In this document: positions 12,345 to 22,959 of the stretch, one piece after another
How the letters are laid out: every line of letters starts with the position of its first letter
Position numbering within the stretch: position 1 is the stretch's first letter
Assembly (NCBI GenBank): GCA_000507305.1
Contig: DF239039.1
Coordinates: forward strand, 71,456 to 135,455
DNA: 64,000 bases
DNA from: Breviolum minutum Mf 1.05b.01
Taxonomy: Eukaryota; Sar; Dinophyceae; Suessiales; Symbiodiniaceae
Reading direction: 5' to 3'
The notes under the pieces: generated by a model
Databases searched by the model: none
What the model saw: only the letters and a program-made list of their open reading frames with translations
Told to the model about the DNA's origin: nothing
Made by a program: the position numbers and the translations under genes

Positions 12345-12586
12345 ATAGTTATATCATATGTACATATACTGCATGTATACATATATATACTAATATGTAA
12401 CATGTACATATAATCTCGTAGTCAAATGAGGAAATCCAATGGTGGCCCACTAATGCTCCAAAATTATCATCCCCCATTGAACTAGGGAATTGAACAAATC
12501 ATTTGTGCATCGCTCTGTTCATCGCTCCTCTGATTCTATTACAGCTTGGCTCCAAGGTGTGGTTTCAAGGTCTTTCCTAACAATAA

Positions 12587-12690
12587 CTAGTTGGTGACTT
12601 GAACCAACCCACTTGGAAAATATGCTCGTCAAATTGGGAATCTTCCTCGAATAGGGAAGAAAATAAGACATGTTTGAAACCACCACCTAG
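12587..12690. mobile_element. MITE family E, copy 3
   Basis: CTAGTTGGTGACTTGAACC opens it and TTTGAAACCACCACCTAG closes it. The GTCAAATTGGGAATCTTCC core is present. Confidence 0.85.
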
Positions 12691-13444
12691 ATAAGCATGA
12701 GGCACTCAAAACCGTTGGTTTTTGTTGAGTTTCTCAACCCTTTCCACAAAGGTTTCCCTAGCAATATTTGGACACCTCCAAAAAAACCTCAGGAGGGTTC
12801 AAATCCTGGAACACCTGTCGAATCTGGCCAATCCTGGCCATCTATCTCCATGGGTCTCCCCAACGTACAATTGAACACTCCGGTACCTTCACGACGTCCA
12901 CCTCGAAAACTCCATTCTTCATTCATGACCTGACGACGGGACGGGTTTCGGTGGACCCTTGGGGATATCTATGAGCCAATTTGGGGGGATCCCTAAATCC
13001 ATGGGTTACTAACTCTAAGGGCATAATGTTGCCTACAGAAATTAGTTGAACTGAACCCAAAAGATCCCAAAATTGACATGCATGTAGTTTTTTTTTTTGA
13101 ATTGGTGTTTAATATACCAGTCCCATGGATTTTGGTGGGTATCAACACATATGAAAGAGGTGGACATTCAAAGAACTAATGGAAGAAACATGAAACAATT
13201 TCATTGAATTTGAGATAAATGTCAAGCAAATATTGGAGATCTTAATAAAAAAACATCCGGGGGCTTATTTAATTTCAGATTGATGAAATAAGACTCAAAT
13301 ACCCTCCAGGGAACACATATCCCACCTTGGGAAAAGGAAAATCATCTTCAAAACTGCCTTGGGAAAGGGATATGTTAGTTCCCAGGAGGGTATATTTTTT
13401 TGGTGTTTTTTTTCCAAAGCAACCCAACTTGGGGAGGAGTTGTC

Positions 13445-13525
13445 CCACCTGAATTCCACAGTGGAAGATGCCAGTGCCCAGTGGCCGTAGCCTCGGAGGT
13501 TGAAGAGAACGAGGGAAGGTTTCCC
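13445..13525 (-). CDS. possible minus-strand exon, frame uncertain
   Basis: The minus strand ends this segment with GGAATTCAG/GTGGGA, a good donor. Several frames are open. The most protein-like reads SLVLFNLRGYGHWALASSTV. It is listed as probable exon sequence whose frame cannot be fixed here. Confidence 0.3.
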
Positions 13526-14291
13526 ATATATTATCTACCTTCATTTGGCGGAAAAATCTATGATCCCTAAGAATCATGGGATCTCAAGTCACTGGTGGGA
13601 ACTGGAGATCCAAAAGAACCCTGCGAAATACAGAGTCCAACCCCTCTTTTTTGGAGGGTCCAATGATTCTTAAGGGTAGATCTATGGTAAATGTATAGGT
13701 AAATATCAAAATATTTCCATACATCCAGCATCCTGGATTTGCTTTGATGCTTATATTGTCATAGGCATCTTAATAAGGCCCTATTTCCAGGGGAAGGGAA
13801 TGGCATTGGGGGGGTTACTGGTACCGTAGATTCCTGAAATTCAACGGTTGGAATATGTATTTCATATTGAAATAGTTCCTTTTTAGGGGACATGTTAGTT
13901 TTCTGGCCAGTAGCTAGTTAGATAGTCGTTGGATGTTGTTGGTGCTTGAAAAGCCCAAGAACCCTCTCCCCAATATAGCCGACAAACATTTATGAATCTT
14001 TGTACATTTCATCCTCATTAATCATCCATCATCTCTGACCCATTTCTTTAATGGCAAACCAAGCAAATTCATCCATCATATCCACTGGCCATCATCTCTG
14101 GATGGCCCAAAACTCACAATTAGTACCCCTCCCTGACTCCCAAAAACTCAAAATTTTCGCCCCTGAAAATAAGCGCTACCAATTCAAAGTAGCTTTCCAA
14201 CCACCAATGTTCAAAGGCGATGTTAGTTTTCAGGAATGGGTATCTACCCCCCCACCCACCCAAAATGACGGTCACAAGTCACAAAAGCTGT

Positions 14292-14404
14292 ACCCATATG
14301 CTCCTTGGTATGGTATATTTTAACTACATTTGGCTGAAATTCTAACGACATGTGGCTTAAATGTTATAGTAAATGTCGTACTAAATATACCGTTCGTCCC
14401 ATGG
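14292..14404. mobile_element. MITE family A, copy 5 (expanded)
   Basis: The arms TGGTATGGTATATTTTAAC and ACTAAATATACCG flank a duplicated centre (ACATTTGGCTGAAAT and ACATGTGGCTTAAAT), so it is longer than its relatives. Confidence 0.65.
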
Positions 14405-14461
14405 GTCGCATCATGGGTTACTAACCAACACCACCACCACCCCACACACCGCCGCCCACCC

Positions 14462-14560
14462 GGAGATTCCCGTTGGATTCCCCGGGCAGTTGATTCAACA
14501 CGAAGATTTCTGCCGAACCATCCAAGTCGTAGACCTCCGGGGTAAAACGCCGATGATGAG
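14462..14560 (-). CDS. possible minus-strand exon
   Basis: The minus strand is open through FTPEVYDLDGSAEIFVLNQL, then PGESNGNLR, followed by a GT-type donor (CTCCGG/GTGGGC). A second open frame exists, so the reading is a choice based on composition. No domain recognised, although the Asp/Gly turn pattern would suit a beta-rich extracellular domain. Confidence 0.35.
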
Positions 14561-14624
14561 TCCCGAGGTTTGGACCCGAGGTTTGGACCCTGGAAGTTTC
14601 AAATAGCCCCGGAAAAATACCCAT

Positions 14625-14748
14625 TTGGTAAACTAAACATAGCTGGCTGGAAAAACCTTGAAAATTGAAAACCCACCATTTTTGAGCTCGGAGATACATC
14701 GACTCAAATGGTGGATTTCCCAGCCAGCTTATGTTAGTTGATCCCGGA
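14625..14748. mobile_element. MITE family G, copy 2
   Basis: TTTGGTAAACTAAACATAGC opens it and GCTTATGTTAGTTGATCCCG closes it. GGAGATACATCGACTC is in the core. Confidence 0.65.
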
Positions 14749-15808
14749 GTGTAGGCCGAAACCTTCCCAAAAGGAAGCCGGATCGACTTCCAGTTCCATC
14801 ATTTTTCAGGAGCGAACTGTTAAACTTCAGGGGTGCACTTTCCATTGTACTGGTTGGCTTTTTTGGGAATCCTTACGATTGTTTCTTAGAATGTCCATAT
14901 ATGGGTAGGATGTCATCCCCTATACCCTAAACAACCAGCGGCCAATTTTTCATTGCTTGCAGTAGATGTCTTTCCAATGATGGGTGTGATCTTTACAGCA
15001 CCCCCAAAACAAAAGGTCAAACCTCACTCCCACCCAAAAAGAAGTTGAAAAACACACACACGAAATAGTTTACCTGGGTAAACGCTTTTGAAAGAGTTTC
15101 ACCAAGGCATATGTCATTTGAAAGCCATTTTTGTTGTCCGTTTCCTGTTATGTGAACCACATTCATTACGTAAGGTCGGCGGTTTCTTAAGTAAGATCCT
15201 CTGAAATGCCATTTTCTAAGTGATGTGCATCAACGGGTATCTTCACCCATATCACACTGTCTTTGCCGGGGGACCCTGTCACAGTCCCCAAACAATCACT
15301 TGTGAGTTTTTCGTGGCTCATGTGTCATGAAGATGACCCAAGGTTCACTGGTTTGAATGCATCATTGGTATGAATCTACAAGTGAGTGGTCTGAGATGTT
15401 TTCTTTTTGAAGAGAAACCTTGAAACAAGAAACACACCTTTCATCCCCACATGGCGAAAAGTAAAATAAACAACAAATAGAAAAACACCTAATATACATC
15501 AAGTGAACGGCTAGAAAGGTGCTGAAACTTCAGCTGAGCATCTAAACAAACCATCAATCCTTTTTTGATTTATCATATCATCTGCCTGAACTTCTCAATC
15601 AAACACACTATTTGCATTTTCTCAAATGTTCCATACTATTGTATATGCATGTATATAATCATATCTAATATCATATATATCATATATTATACACTCAATT
15701 TACTTGCACTCGTATCAGGCGTAACATTCTCACATGTTTGGGATATTTCCATAAACGAAACGTATCTTTCAACCACCGAAATCTGAGATCCCAAACTATC
15801 AACTTCAC

Positions 15809-15905
15809 CTGGCCGACGTGGATGATGCACAACCATCCCCCTGAAGCTGCATCCCAAATATCATGGCTAGTCCACCGGGGTTCTCCGGACCACCGGTCCA
15901 CGCAC
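15809..15905 (-). CDS. probable minus-strand exon
   Basis: A strong donor (GGCCAG/GTGAAG) on the minus strand ends a segment open as GPENPGGLAMIFGMQLQGDG, then CASSTSAR. It is the last minus-strand candidate before the plus-strand block and so helps set the left limit of the interrupted intron. Product unknown. Confidence 0.4.
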
Positions 15906-16003
15906 CCCCCCGGCAGGAATAAGCCCTTATGATTAAGGGCTTCTGAAAACCTATTGCTTCCCTTAATTAGGCCTTACTAAACCTTTATTTCTGGGCAGGG
16001 TAG

Positions 16004-16291
16004 GTGGCCCGGAGGGGGGGTAGGTTGACCAGCCTTAAAAATAGAATGATCCCAAATTACTGGCATACCGGGGACTTGTTGGAGCACATCCCAAAGTATT
16101 CCAACGACAAACAAAACATAACATCGAAAACACAAACAGCAAAGAGAAAATCAAACAACGACTTGCTGCCTAAACCCACAAACTGGAAGCAAGTATTCCA
16201 ATCCTACCATTCAAACTACAGTGCTACAGCCACTTGGACCAACCAAGCCTCCTCCCCCAAAGGCGGCCAGCCCCCCAAGAATAAGCGTTGA
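16004..16291 (+). CDS. hypothetical ORF, Asn/Lys/Thr-rich
   Basis: This is a 95-codon open frame from ATG to stop with no domain. Its C-terminal half is rich in N, K, Q, S and T, which is what AT-rich non-coding DNA also yields. It sits between the minus-strand exon candidates and the plus-strand block. It has no splice, promoter or homology support and is recorded with low confidence. Confidence 0.15.
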   Translation: MARRGGRLTSLKNRMIPNYWHTGDLLEHIPKYSNDKQNITSKTQTAKRKSNNDLLPKPTNWKQVFQSYHSNYSATATWTNQASSPKGGQPPKNKR

Positions 16292-16299
16292 CGTTGACT

Positions 16300-17049
16300 A
16301 TACGTACTTACACACGTCTATTAAGAGAGGTCGCTATACCATGTGCTATGTTTACCACGCAAAAACAACATGCAAATACCAATCATTCCCTTTCTAGAAT
16401 GGTCAGCGAAATATAAATACACCTTTTCGGCAAATCAAAGCCACTATTTCCATCATCTTCCTTCTAAGAAGAGCTAGCTGCTGCCAACAAAGTGTTTGAG
16501 TGGAAGTGGTCTGCATCTTATAATTTTTCGAGCATGAACATAAAGTCTGCCCAGGGGTGGTTGGTATCGTGTAGTAAATGCAAATCATTACATCCTGGAC
16601 CACCCAGTGGTACAGAAAAATGTGTACTTTAGGGGGTTTTGATATACTTTTTTTTGAAACGGGCTGATTTTTATATAGCCTCTTAAAACGGGCACTTTTT
16701 TTTTTGGGACCATTTTTGATAATTCATAAGGGTTCAGTCTAAATGCATACAGATGCACTAGAATCCATGTCACTTCATGTAATGATGTCCTTTTTTGAAT
16801 TGAACCTTCCCACAATTTGTAAAACAGCCATTTGCAAGTCAAGCTCAAATCTCTGATATATATGTTACCGAGTGTGTGGCCTGGATCTCAGTACTTGTTT
16901 ATACTATATAGTCTCTAGACTGTTGATTCGATTGTTCATTGTGAGTTGCTTGACATGCTGCATGCTGTGTGTAGCATGTACATGATGTACTTGTGTTGAA
17001 AGCCATTTTTTGTCCAAACTCCCAGTTAGCATATAGCTGTATTTTTGGT
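16300..17049. other. transition zone, no gene seen
   Basis: No MITE of any family and no convincing exon was found. Sequence character changes here from the AT-rich flank to the TG/CA-rich block. Around 17,001-17,020 there is a weak resemblance to the dinoflagellate spliced leader. Confidence 0.5.
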
Positions 17050-17272
17050 ATGTCACAAGAAGCCATCTCGGATACTGTCATGCCGGACCCTGTGGCCAAG
17101 AGACAGAGGCTTCTTCAAATATATCGAGGGACAGACGAGTACCAAATCTATGTGCAGCACAAACAAGAGAACGATACTCACAAGTTGCCAGTGACCCCTC
17201 GGCCAAATGTGGCAAAAAGGGAGTGGGAAAAAACATTTTATCAATGGAAGACCTGCTTAAAGTCTTTTGCAG
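17050..17272 (+). CDS. gene A exon 1: SLBP-like RNA-binding domain
   Basis: The ATG at 17,050 opens MSQEAISDTVMPDPVAKRQR and the exon ends at TTTTGCAG/GTCAAG. From residue about 18, the order QIYRGTDEYQIYV, then LPVTPRPNVAKREWEK, then WKTCLKSF follows the RNA-binding domain of histone stem-loop-binding protein (QIxxGKNT, YxxYI, HPxTP, SRRSWDxQI, WKxxLH). Known family role: binding the 3' stem-loop of histone mRNA for processing and translation. Seen here: the aromatic/basic spacing is kept, but SRRSWD has become KREWEK and the final LHxWDPP is not kept, so RNA target and activity are unknown. An upstream in-frame ATG at 16,993 would add 19 residues. Confidence 0.6.
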
Positions 17273-17836
17273 GTCAAGGTCCTTTACAAGGATCTTTGTG
17301 GATTTGAATTTCAACTGTATGCAAAATGCAATGTGCATAGTACTGACTAATTAGCATTCGTTCGTGTACAATTCAAATGCATGCTGTGTGTTGTTTATTA
17401 AACATGCAGGCTTCAATCTGAGACCTCAGGCTTAATCTTTGAAAAAATTGGTGGTATGCAGTGTGCATGATTTCAAGTGCAGTCGATCTTGTATATGTAT
17501 GTGTTTGCCCCTGGTTGGACTAAGGTGTCTGCATGATTGGTGCTGGTGCCCCTTTTGTTTTTGTCATTGCGCTCATGATTGGTAGTTTCAAGACATGATG
17601 TTGTTCATGACATTTGTTGACAATCAAACTGTTTTGGTGTGACCACCTGGCATGTATGTTGAAGCTGTTTGGCCACCATGAAGTTTTCTGAGCAATCGCA
17701 GTTGCTGGCGACCGCTTTTGCCAATGAGCCATGCATTCAACGCATGGCAGTAAATCATGCAGTTGTCAGGGTGTCTACTGGGAAAAAAATCAAAAGAAGC
17801 AGCTTGTGAGCATTATGTTCTAATGCATGTTCCCTT

Positions 17837-18252
17837 GTGATGAACTTCGTGAGTTGTTTGTGTAACCAAATTTTCATTCGATCATTTGCACAAATGTGGG
17901 ACCAAGGTACACTGGCCGACAATGCAGAGCAAATTGGCCATGCGGTGAAGCATGTGGGTCTTCGACCTTCTTTGCAAATCATTGGTCAAGCCATTGAAAG
18001 TTTCTTCGCACTATGTCTTCCCCGGAAACATGAAGTTTGCGGTCACATGGTTGCATCATTTTGTGTGTTGCTTGTGTTTGGTTGAGAAATTTCAACAGTG
18101 CCAGCATCCAAGCAGCATGGTGGTTTGACAACCTGAACAGGTCTTCGTACCAAGTTTCATGCAAAGGCTTTGATGAAGATGGTTTTTGCCTTCTCAAGAA
18201 TTGCCAAGAGACTTGCATGCAAATTTTTGATTCAGTCATGTCTGCTTTGTGA
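17837..18252 (+). CDS. gene A, exons of unknown function
   Basis: Two plus-strand open segments in different frames look coding. One reads AQMWDQGTLADNAEQIGHAV near 17,898; the other reads SIQAAWWFDNLNRSS and continues into KGFDEDGFCLLKNCQETCMQ up to about 18,250. The frame change implies an intron or two between them. No domain is recognised. They follow the SLBP-like exon in the same orientation and precede the acidic exon, so they are taken as part of gene A. Confidence 0.35.
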
Positions 18253-18258
18253 TTACAG

Positions 18259-18536
18259 GAAAGTTTGGGTTTTACATGTTGAGGAAAGGGCATTTTCCTC
18301 GAGACCCAAGAATCAAGCTGATCTATGAGATGGGTGGCATGTCCTTGCCAGCTGTGCAAGGCTGTTGGGGTCAGGAAGTGACATTGTTTAAACAACATTG
18401 CAATCAAGTTGATCATATTTCTTTTGCTGTCAGGTCGCAAACCTGAGCAAGATGATGAATCTTGCAGCGATACTGATGTTGATGTGGATTCGGAGATTTC
18501 AGAATCAGAGGACGTGTCTTTGCTCAATCTAGTTCA
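18259..18536 (+). CDS. gene A, two exons incl. acidic segment
   Basis: After TGATTACAG the frame reads KGHFPRDPRIKLIYEMGGMS and LPAVQGCWGQEV. A second exon begins at 18,434 after TTTTGCTGTCAG and reads RKPEQDDESCSDTDVDVDSE and ISESEDVSLL, a Glu/Asp/Ser run typical of disordered linkers and casein-kinase-2 targets. The intron between them is roughly 50 nt. No catalytic domain is seen. Confidence 0.45.
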
Positions 18537-18614
18537 TGACATGTTTTGTTGTGTGCTGTGTGTGTGCACTCTGTTTTTAGTGAATCTGAGTGGTTGTTGT
18601 GATAAGTTTCCAAG

Positions 18615-18777
18615 GAAGATCTTAGTCTTGCTGTAGAGAATGCCTTTGGAATTGCTGTTCCTGGAAGTGGTGGTACTTCCACTGCATCGGCTGCTGTGGA
18701 AAGCCTGGATCTTACTGGACACATGAATTTGTGGGACACAAGTGATGATGCCTCCACAATGTACGATATGAAATATT
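18615..18777 (+). CDS. gene A exon, unknown
   Basis: Bounded by TTTCCAAG and a strong GTAAGG donor. Open throughout, reading EDLSLAVENAFGIAVPGSGG, then TSTASAAVESLDLTGHMNLW. It has no ATG of its own. Codon use and residue mix are clearly coding. No family is recognised beyond similarity in style to other exons of gene A. Confidence 0.5.
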
Positions 18778-19060
18778 GTAAGGTGCCAGCCTTGTAACAC
18801 CTGCGCCTCGGAAGTTGTTGGAAGAAGGTGGGCAAAACCAATGTCAACATGTTCAATCATGATCAACTTGAATACCATGTGCTTTGACCCCATTCAGGCA
18901 AAGAGGAGACCCCACCAAAGGTGTCACAGCCAGGGAGCAGAAGCATGGCTGGTATGTGGAATATTTTGTCTTGTATGGTTTGCATTTGGATACTTTGGGA
19001 TTGTACTTAGTTGTTTTGGTTGTTATGTTTCTGCTGGTTGGCTGTGCTCAGATTTCCAAG

Positions 19061-19218
19061 GAGAAAAGAAACAACAACTCCTGTTGCTTGAACTTGAAGA
19101 AGTTGAACTGCTGATGCAACTTCAAGCCAAGAAAAAGCAGCAGCAACAGAAGCAGGAAACAAAACCATTTGTGCCAGCATATTGTTTGCCACTCAGTTTT
19201 GTAGCTGCCACTGAGTAG
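19061..19218 (+). CDS. gene A exon, Gln/Glu/Lys coiled-coil-like
   Basis: After GATTTCCAAG the frame reads EKKQQLLLLELEEVELLMQL followed by QAKKKQQQQKQ. The Leu spacing and E/K/Q content suggest a helix or short coiled coil. The open frame runs on to a stop at 19,218, but the exon probably ends earlier. Confidence 0.4.
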
Positions 19219-19249
19219 GTTGTTTGCAGATTGAGTTCTTTTTTGGCTG

Positions 19250-19640
19250 GAGGTCCTGACAATATGGAGACTCAGATTTTGCCGGAGATGTTTGCACCAA
19301 ACATTGCGTTGGAAAACCGTGGTGATGGTGATTGCACTTTGGCTGTATCCAACAGTATACTCTGAATTTTGCATGTTGCTTGTGTTCTGTTTCCCTTTTT
19401 GGAAGCTTAAAACTTTCCACGGTGAAGTGAGCGAACATCCTGATGCATTCTGTGCTAGCTAGGTTGTTTTTTGTTGCAAGATCCAATGTCCTAGTACTGA
19501 GATGAGATGAAATGCAAACACTGCAGAAGAAGATGGGGTCCTTGTTTCTCAGGTCGCACCACTATGACAAAGCCTGCAGACAAACTACCTGATGGAGAAG
19601 GTTCCATGTATGACCGTGCCAGTGATGAATGAGTCATTCA
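19250..19640 (+). CDS. gene A, small exons of unknown function
   Basis: Two short coding-like stretches lie here. One near 19,262-19,345 reads METQILPEMFAPNIALENRG; the other near 19,550-19,632 reads TTMTKPADKLPDGEGSMYDR. The space between holds no open frame of interest and is taken as intron. Borders are uncertain. Confidence 0.3.
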
Positions 19641-19935
19641 GATCTTTAGGTTAGTGGTGATGGGTGCATGGTTGAAGTAGGATTGTCTTGGATATTGTTT
19701 AAAAACCATCTCATTGATATATAGCTTTGTTGCTTGCTTTGAGGTGGTTGTCATGGGGATTTGCCAGAGAAAGGCTTACCAAACCCAGAAAGCCACTTGG
19801 ACTGAAAAGGGTTAGACCAAGTATGAGAGATGAGAGTGTTTGATATATTTGCATCTTGCTGTTGATGATAAAGAATCACACATTGAAAGTTTTCAGACCT
19901 GTATGCACAACAGTACAACATGTCAATTTTCAAAG

Positions 19936-20019
19936 GTGATGTGGCTGCACAAGAACCTCCGGAAGAACTTCCCAAAGATATTCCAGAAAGATCTGACTTG
20001 CCAGGCCTTGACCAAACAT
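19936..20019 (+). CDS. gene A repeat exon 1 (84 nt)
   Basis: Starts after TTTTCAAAG and ends at ACAT/GTTGTT. Reads VAAQEPPEELPKDIPERSDL then PGLDQT. It is phase-1 at both ends, as are the next two exons, so each can be added or lost without breaking the frame. Its C-terminal part resembles those exons. Confidence 0.5.
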
Positions 20020-20066
20020 GTTGTTACTGGTTTCAATTCAGAATGTTGTTGGAAGCTGTGCGACAG
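20020..20066 (+). other. 47-nt intron, copy 1
   Basis: GTTGTTACTGGTTTCAATTC begins and GCGACAG ends this intron. It is GT-AG with no room for much else. Near-identical introns of the same length lie at 20,178 and 20,342. Confidence 0.55.
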
Positions 20067-20177
20067 GTTCTCCACCAAAGGATGCTATGGATGAGGAAGA
20101 CCAGGAACAAGATGGTGAACTTCCAAAAGACCCTCACAAGGAATTTGCAGAAGAATCTGGCCCCCAGGCCTTAACAT
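20067..20177 (+). CDS. gene A repeat exon 2 (111 nt, acidic)
   Basis: 37 codons when joined in phase 1. Reads SPPKDAMDEEDQEQDGELPK then DPHKEFAEESGPQALT, with the joining codon giving Cys. Acidic and Pro-rich, so probably disordered. It is a paralogue of the next exon. Confidence 0.55.
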
Positions 20178-20224
20178 GTTGTTACTGGTTTACATTCAGA
20201 ATCTTGTTGGAAGCTGTGCAACAG
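20178..20224 (+). other. 47-nt intron, copy 2
   Basis: Differs from copy 1 at only a few positions (for example TTTACATTCAGAATC). GT-AG. Confidence 0.55.
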
Positions 20225-20341
20225 GTTCTCCACCAAAGGAACCTATTGATGTGGAAGAGCTGGAATCGGATGCTGAACTTCCGGAAGAACCTTCCCAGGA
20301 ACTTTCAGAAGAATCTGAGCTGGCAGGCCTTGACCGCACAT
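20225..20341 (+). CDS. gene A repeat exon 3 (117 nt, acidic)
   Basis: 39 codons in the same phase. Reads SPPKEPIDVEELESDAELPE then EPSQELSEESELAGLDRT. Two codons longer than exon 2 and clearly homologous to it. Confidence 0.55.
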
Positions 20342-20388
20342 GTTGTTACTGGTTTCAATTCAGAATGTTGTTGGAAGCTGTGCTGCAG
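20342..20388 (+). other. 47-nt intron, copy 3
   Basis: Again GTTGTTACTGGTTTCAATTC to GTGCTGCAG. It is followed by a diverged fourth exon starting SPPKGAKVDSPNIMEATP. Confidence 0.55.
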
Positions 20389-20677
20389 GTTCTCCACCAA
20401 AGGGTGCTAAAGTGGATAGTCCTAACATCATGGAGGCTACTCCTCGATATGTTAAGGCTGGAAATTTATGCATGATTGATTGCATGTGTATGGGCTTGCT
20501 TGGATATAGTTTTTGTATTGTTTGCTGCAAGGATGGTAAACTGGGTGCAGAGGTTTTGGTGCCTGCTGTACCTTGAACACATTAGCATCAATGATCTTGT
20601 GAAGCCACATGACATGTTTGCAAATGGGATTTCCGTACCTCATGCAGTTCACCACTTTGTTTGAATGTTGTTCTTAG

Positions 20678-21130
20678 GCCAAATCAGCTCCTCTTGCTGT
20701 TCGGGCACTTGTTGAAAAATCGGCTGCTCTTAGTCGTCCTACTCCGAAAAAACGTGGTAGGAAGCCACAACAGAAGGCTTTGCCGAAGAGCAAAGCCAAG
20801 GCCAAAGCAAAGGCCAAAGCAAAGGGTAAAGCGAAAGCTCTACCCAAAACCAAGGCAACAGCAAAGAGTAAAGCAAAAGCTGTCAGGCCAAAAAAGGAAG
20901 CTGCTGGTGAAGGCCCTGGCAAGAAGCGGGGGATTGATTCCAATCTTGAACAGGAGAAGAAAGCAAAGGAGTTGGAACGTCGTGCTCGCCTTTCAAGGAA
21001 AAGCAGTGCCTATCATCAAGTTGTGGCCCGATATATTGCAATGGGCATGTCTCCTGAAGAAGCGAAGTGTGAAGGACGTAAGGTCACTTGTCAACTTAAG
21101 ATACTTCAAGCTGCATGTGCTCCAAAAAAT
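20678..21130 (+). CDS. gene A exon: basic, AT-hook-like, KAKA repeat
   Basis: The exon is bounded by TTCTTAG and a canonical GTAAGT, 453 nt (151 codons). Order: KKRGRKPQQKA (an AT-hook-like GRKP core) at about residue 24; a Lys/Ala run of KAKAK units at about 38-75; then KKRGIDSNLEQEKKAKELER, then RRARLSRKSSAYHQVVARYI. The last segment is one I associate with many dinoflagellate proteins of this family. It suggests nuclear location and nucleic-acid binding. The Lys/Ala repeat is slippage-prone, so its length may vary between copies. Confidence 0.7.
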
Positions 21131-22090
21131 GTAAGTCTCAAGCATGCCACATGCAAACGAACACATCATTGTACCATGATTGTTTGTATTGTGTTTGATA
21201 TGTTGCTGTGCTGAGGCCTACAAGTTGACTGAATGAAGCAATGAGGAAGGTTCATGGTTTGTACTTCGAGCTGGATTGCCAGCTTGATGTTGGCAGAGTT
21301 GCCATTGGGGTTTTTGTGCCAGGGCTGGACATGTTCCATCTAAAGAATACATGTTGACATATGTCCTTAAATGATTCCATCTAACTGGACATGATGCTTT
21401 GTAAATCAAGAAATCTGGTCCTTGCATTTGTGATGCTACCCTTAGTGCAAGCGTGTGAACATGCTTGCCCATTGTAGCGTTGTTAAGATCTTACCAATTG
21501 CAATGGGGAGTTGCTTGAAACAAAACATGTGATTGGAAAAATTGCGTTCTTGAGACAACCTGTGTGTGCATATTATTTAAGATCTTCAGCACAAACGAAC
21601 TGCAACCTGAATCTTGTGATGAACAGGTACCGCTCCATCTTGCTGTTGGCTGAAGCTCTTCGGCTAGTGCCCTTTTTCTGAGTTGTTTGCTGGAACACTG
21701 TGTCAAGTAAATGTATTGATGAATTCTTTGTTTGACTTGGTTGCATCAACAGTGCATGCATCATACACATGCAACACTTGTAGTCTGTGATGATTGAATC
21801 CGCAGCCTTTTCACATGTGTTTACAGCTTTCCCATTGAATTGTCACGGATTACAACAATTGAGAGGAAACAAATTGCAAGTTCTTTGTTTAAGTGTTTTC
21901 AACTTGGTAGCTCATTGTTTTCTTGGGTTTTGACGATGGGGCGAAACAAGCATGTTGTCCAGGCCTGGTTGCTTTTCATGTGTGATTGCCATTGTAGATA
22001 CAATGTAGGGTCACCTGGCATTGTGCTGCATGTGAGGCTTTGATTGGAAAAACTGTTATGAGGGGCATGTTGCATTTTTTGTTTGATGTC
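21131..22090 (+). other. intronic or non-coding part of gene A
   Basis: Nearly 1 kb of TG/CA-rich sequence with frequent stops in all plus frames. Short open stretches exist (for example near 21,840-22,040) but none has convincing composition. No MITE copies. Confidence 0.4.
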
Positions 22091-22099
22091 CATGCCTGG

Positions 22100-22780
22100 T
22101 CAGGGAGCTACATCGGCAGACTTTGGTGCAAAGCCAAAGGGGCAAGCACGGGGTCCAAGGACCAATGAGGACCCATCTCTTTATGCCTCTGTTGAGGCTG
22201 TTGAGGACTGGTAGCTGTGTACTTCAAACATGTTGGAACATAATTCGCATGCTTGTGTCTGCAGGATTCCATGTCAGACACTTCTTCGGCTGAATCGGCA
22301 AAACCAACAACAGAAGAAAATCAGGTTGGAGACTAGAGTGTGTGTTGATTGTTGTGGATTCATTGCTTTAGGGTAAGTTGTGTGGTTTGCTTGGAAGGAA
22401 CTACATGACTCCATTGTGTTCACCGACCGGAAGGAGATGGGTTGCCTAGATTCCTAGCAATGCATGTGTGACTTCTTTTGTTTCTTTTCACATATCAACA
22501 CCTTGATTCTGCAGGATGCTGAAGCCCAAACAGATTTTTGTCAAATTTTGACACCCTTGACGTGCCTCATTGTAGAAACCAACAAGGCCTGCTACTGATT
22601 CAATCAAGATTGCCTGATATTGTGTGACTTTTCTTTTCATGAAAATGATCAATGTTACATTGCAGATTGCAGGTTTCCACGCAAGAGTCTGACAATTCTA
22701 CCTTGACGGCATCCCAGGACTCAATCCTTCTGAAAACATGTGTGTGTGATGTGATTTTAAGGGTTGTGTCAGTCAAATGT
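22100..22780 (+). CDS. gene A, chain of small Ser/Thr/Gln-rich exons
   Basis: At least three short exons are likely. GATSADFGAKPKGQARGPRT with NEDPSLYASVEAVED lies near 22,100-22,210. DSMSDTSSAESAKPTTEENQ starts at 22,266 behind a CTGCAG acceptor. STQESDNSTLTASQDSILL lies near 22,675-22,735. All are polar and probably disordered. Introns between them are 50-200 nt. Confidence 0.4.
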
Positions 22781-22959
22781 GAGAGGATGTGATGAAAAGA
22801 ATCGGTCCAAAAAAACGTGCTTGGCCAGTTTGACCCTTAGTTGTGTGTGCATTGTTTTTGGAGATTGCAATCATGATCCATGACAACAAATGCATTTCAA
22901 TCCAGCATGACACATCCCTTCATGGTTGCATTTGTGAGATTATGTTTGCTAAGGCCTGT

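Noticed and set aside
19260-19350. RGDGDC resembling the OTU protease motif
   Set aside because: Only the GDG-x-C core matches; no downstream His or fold context is visible.
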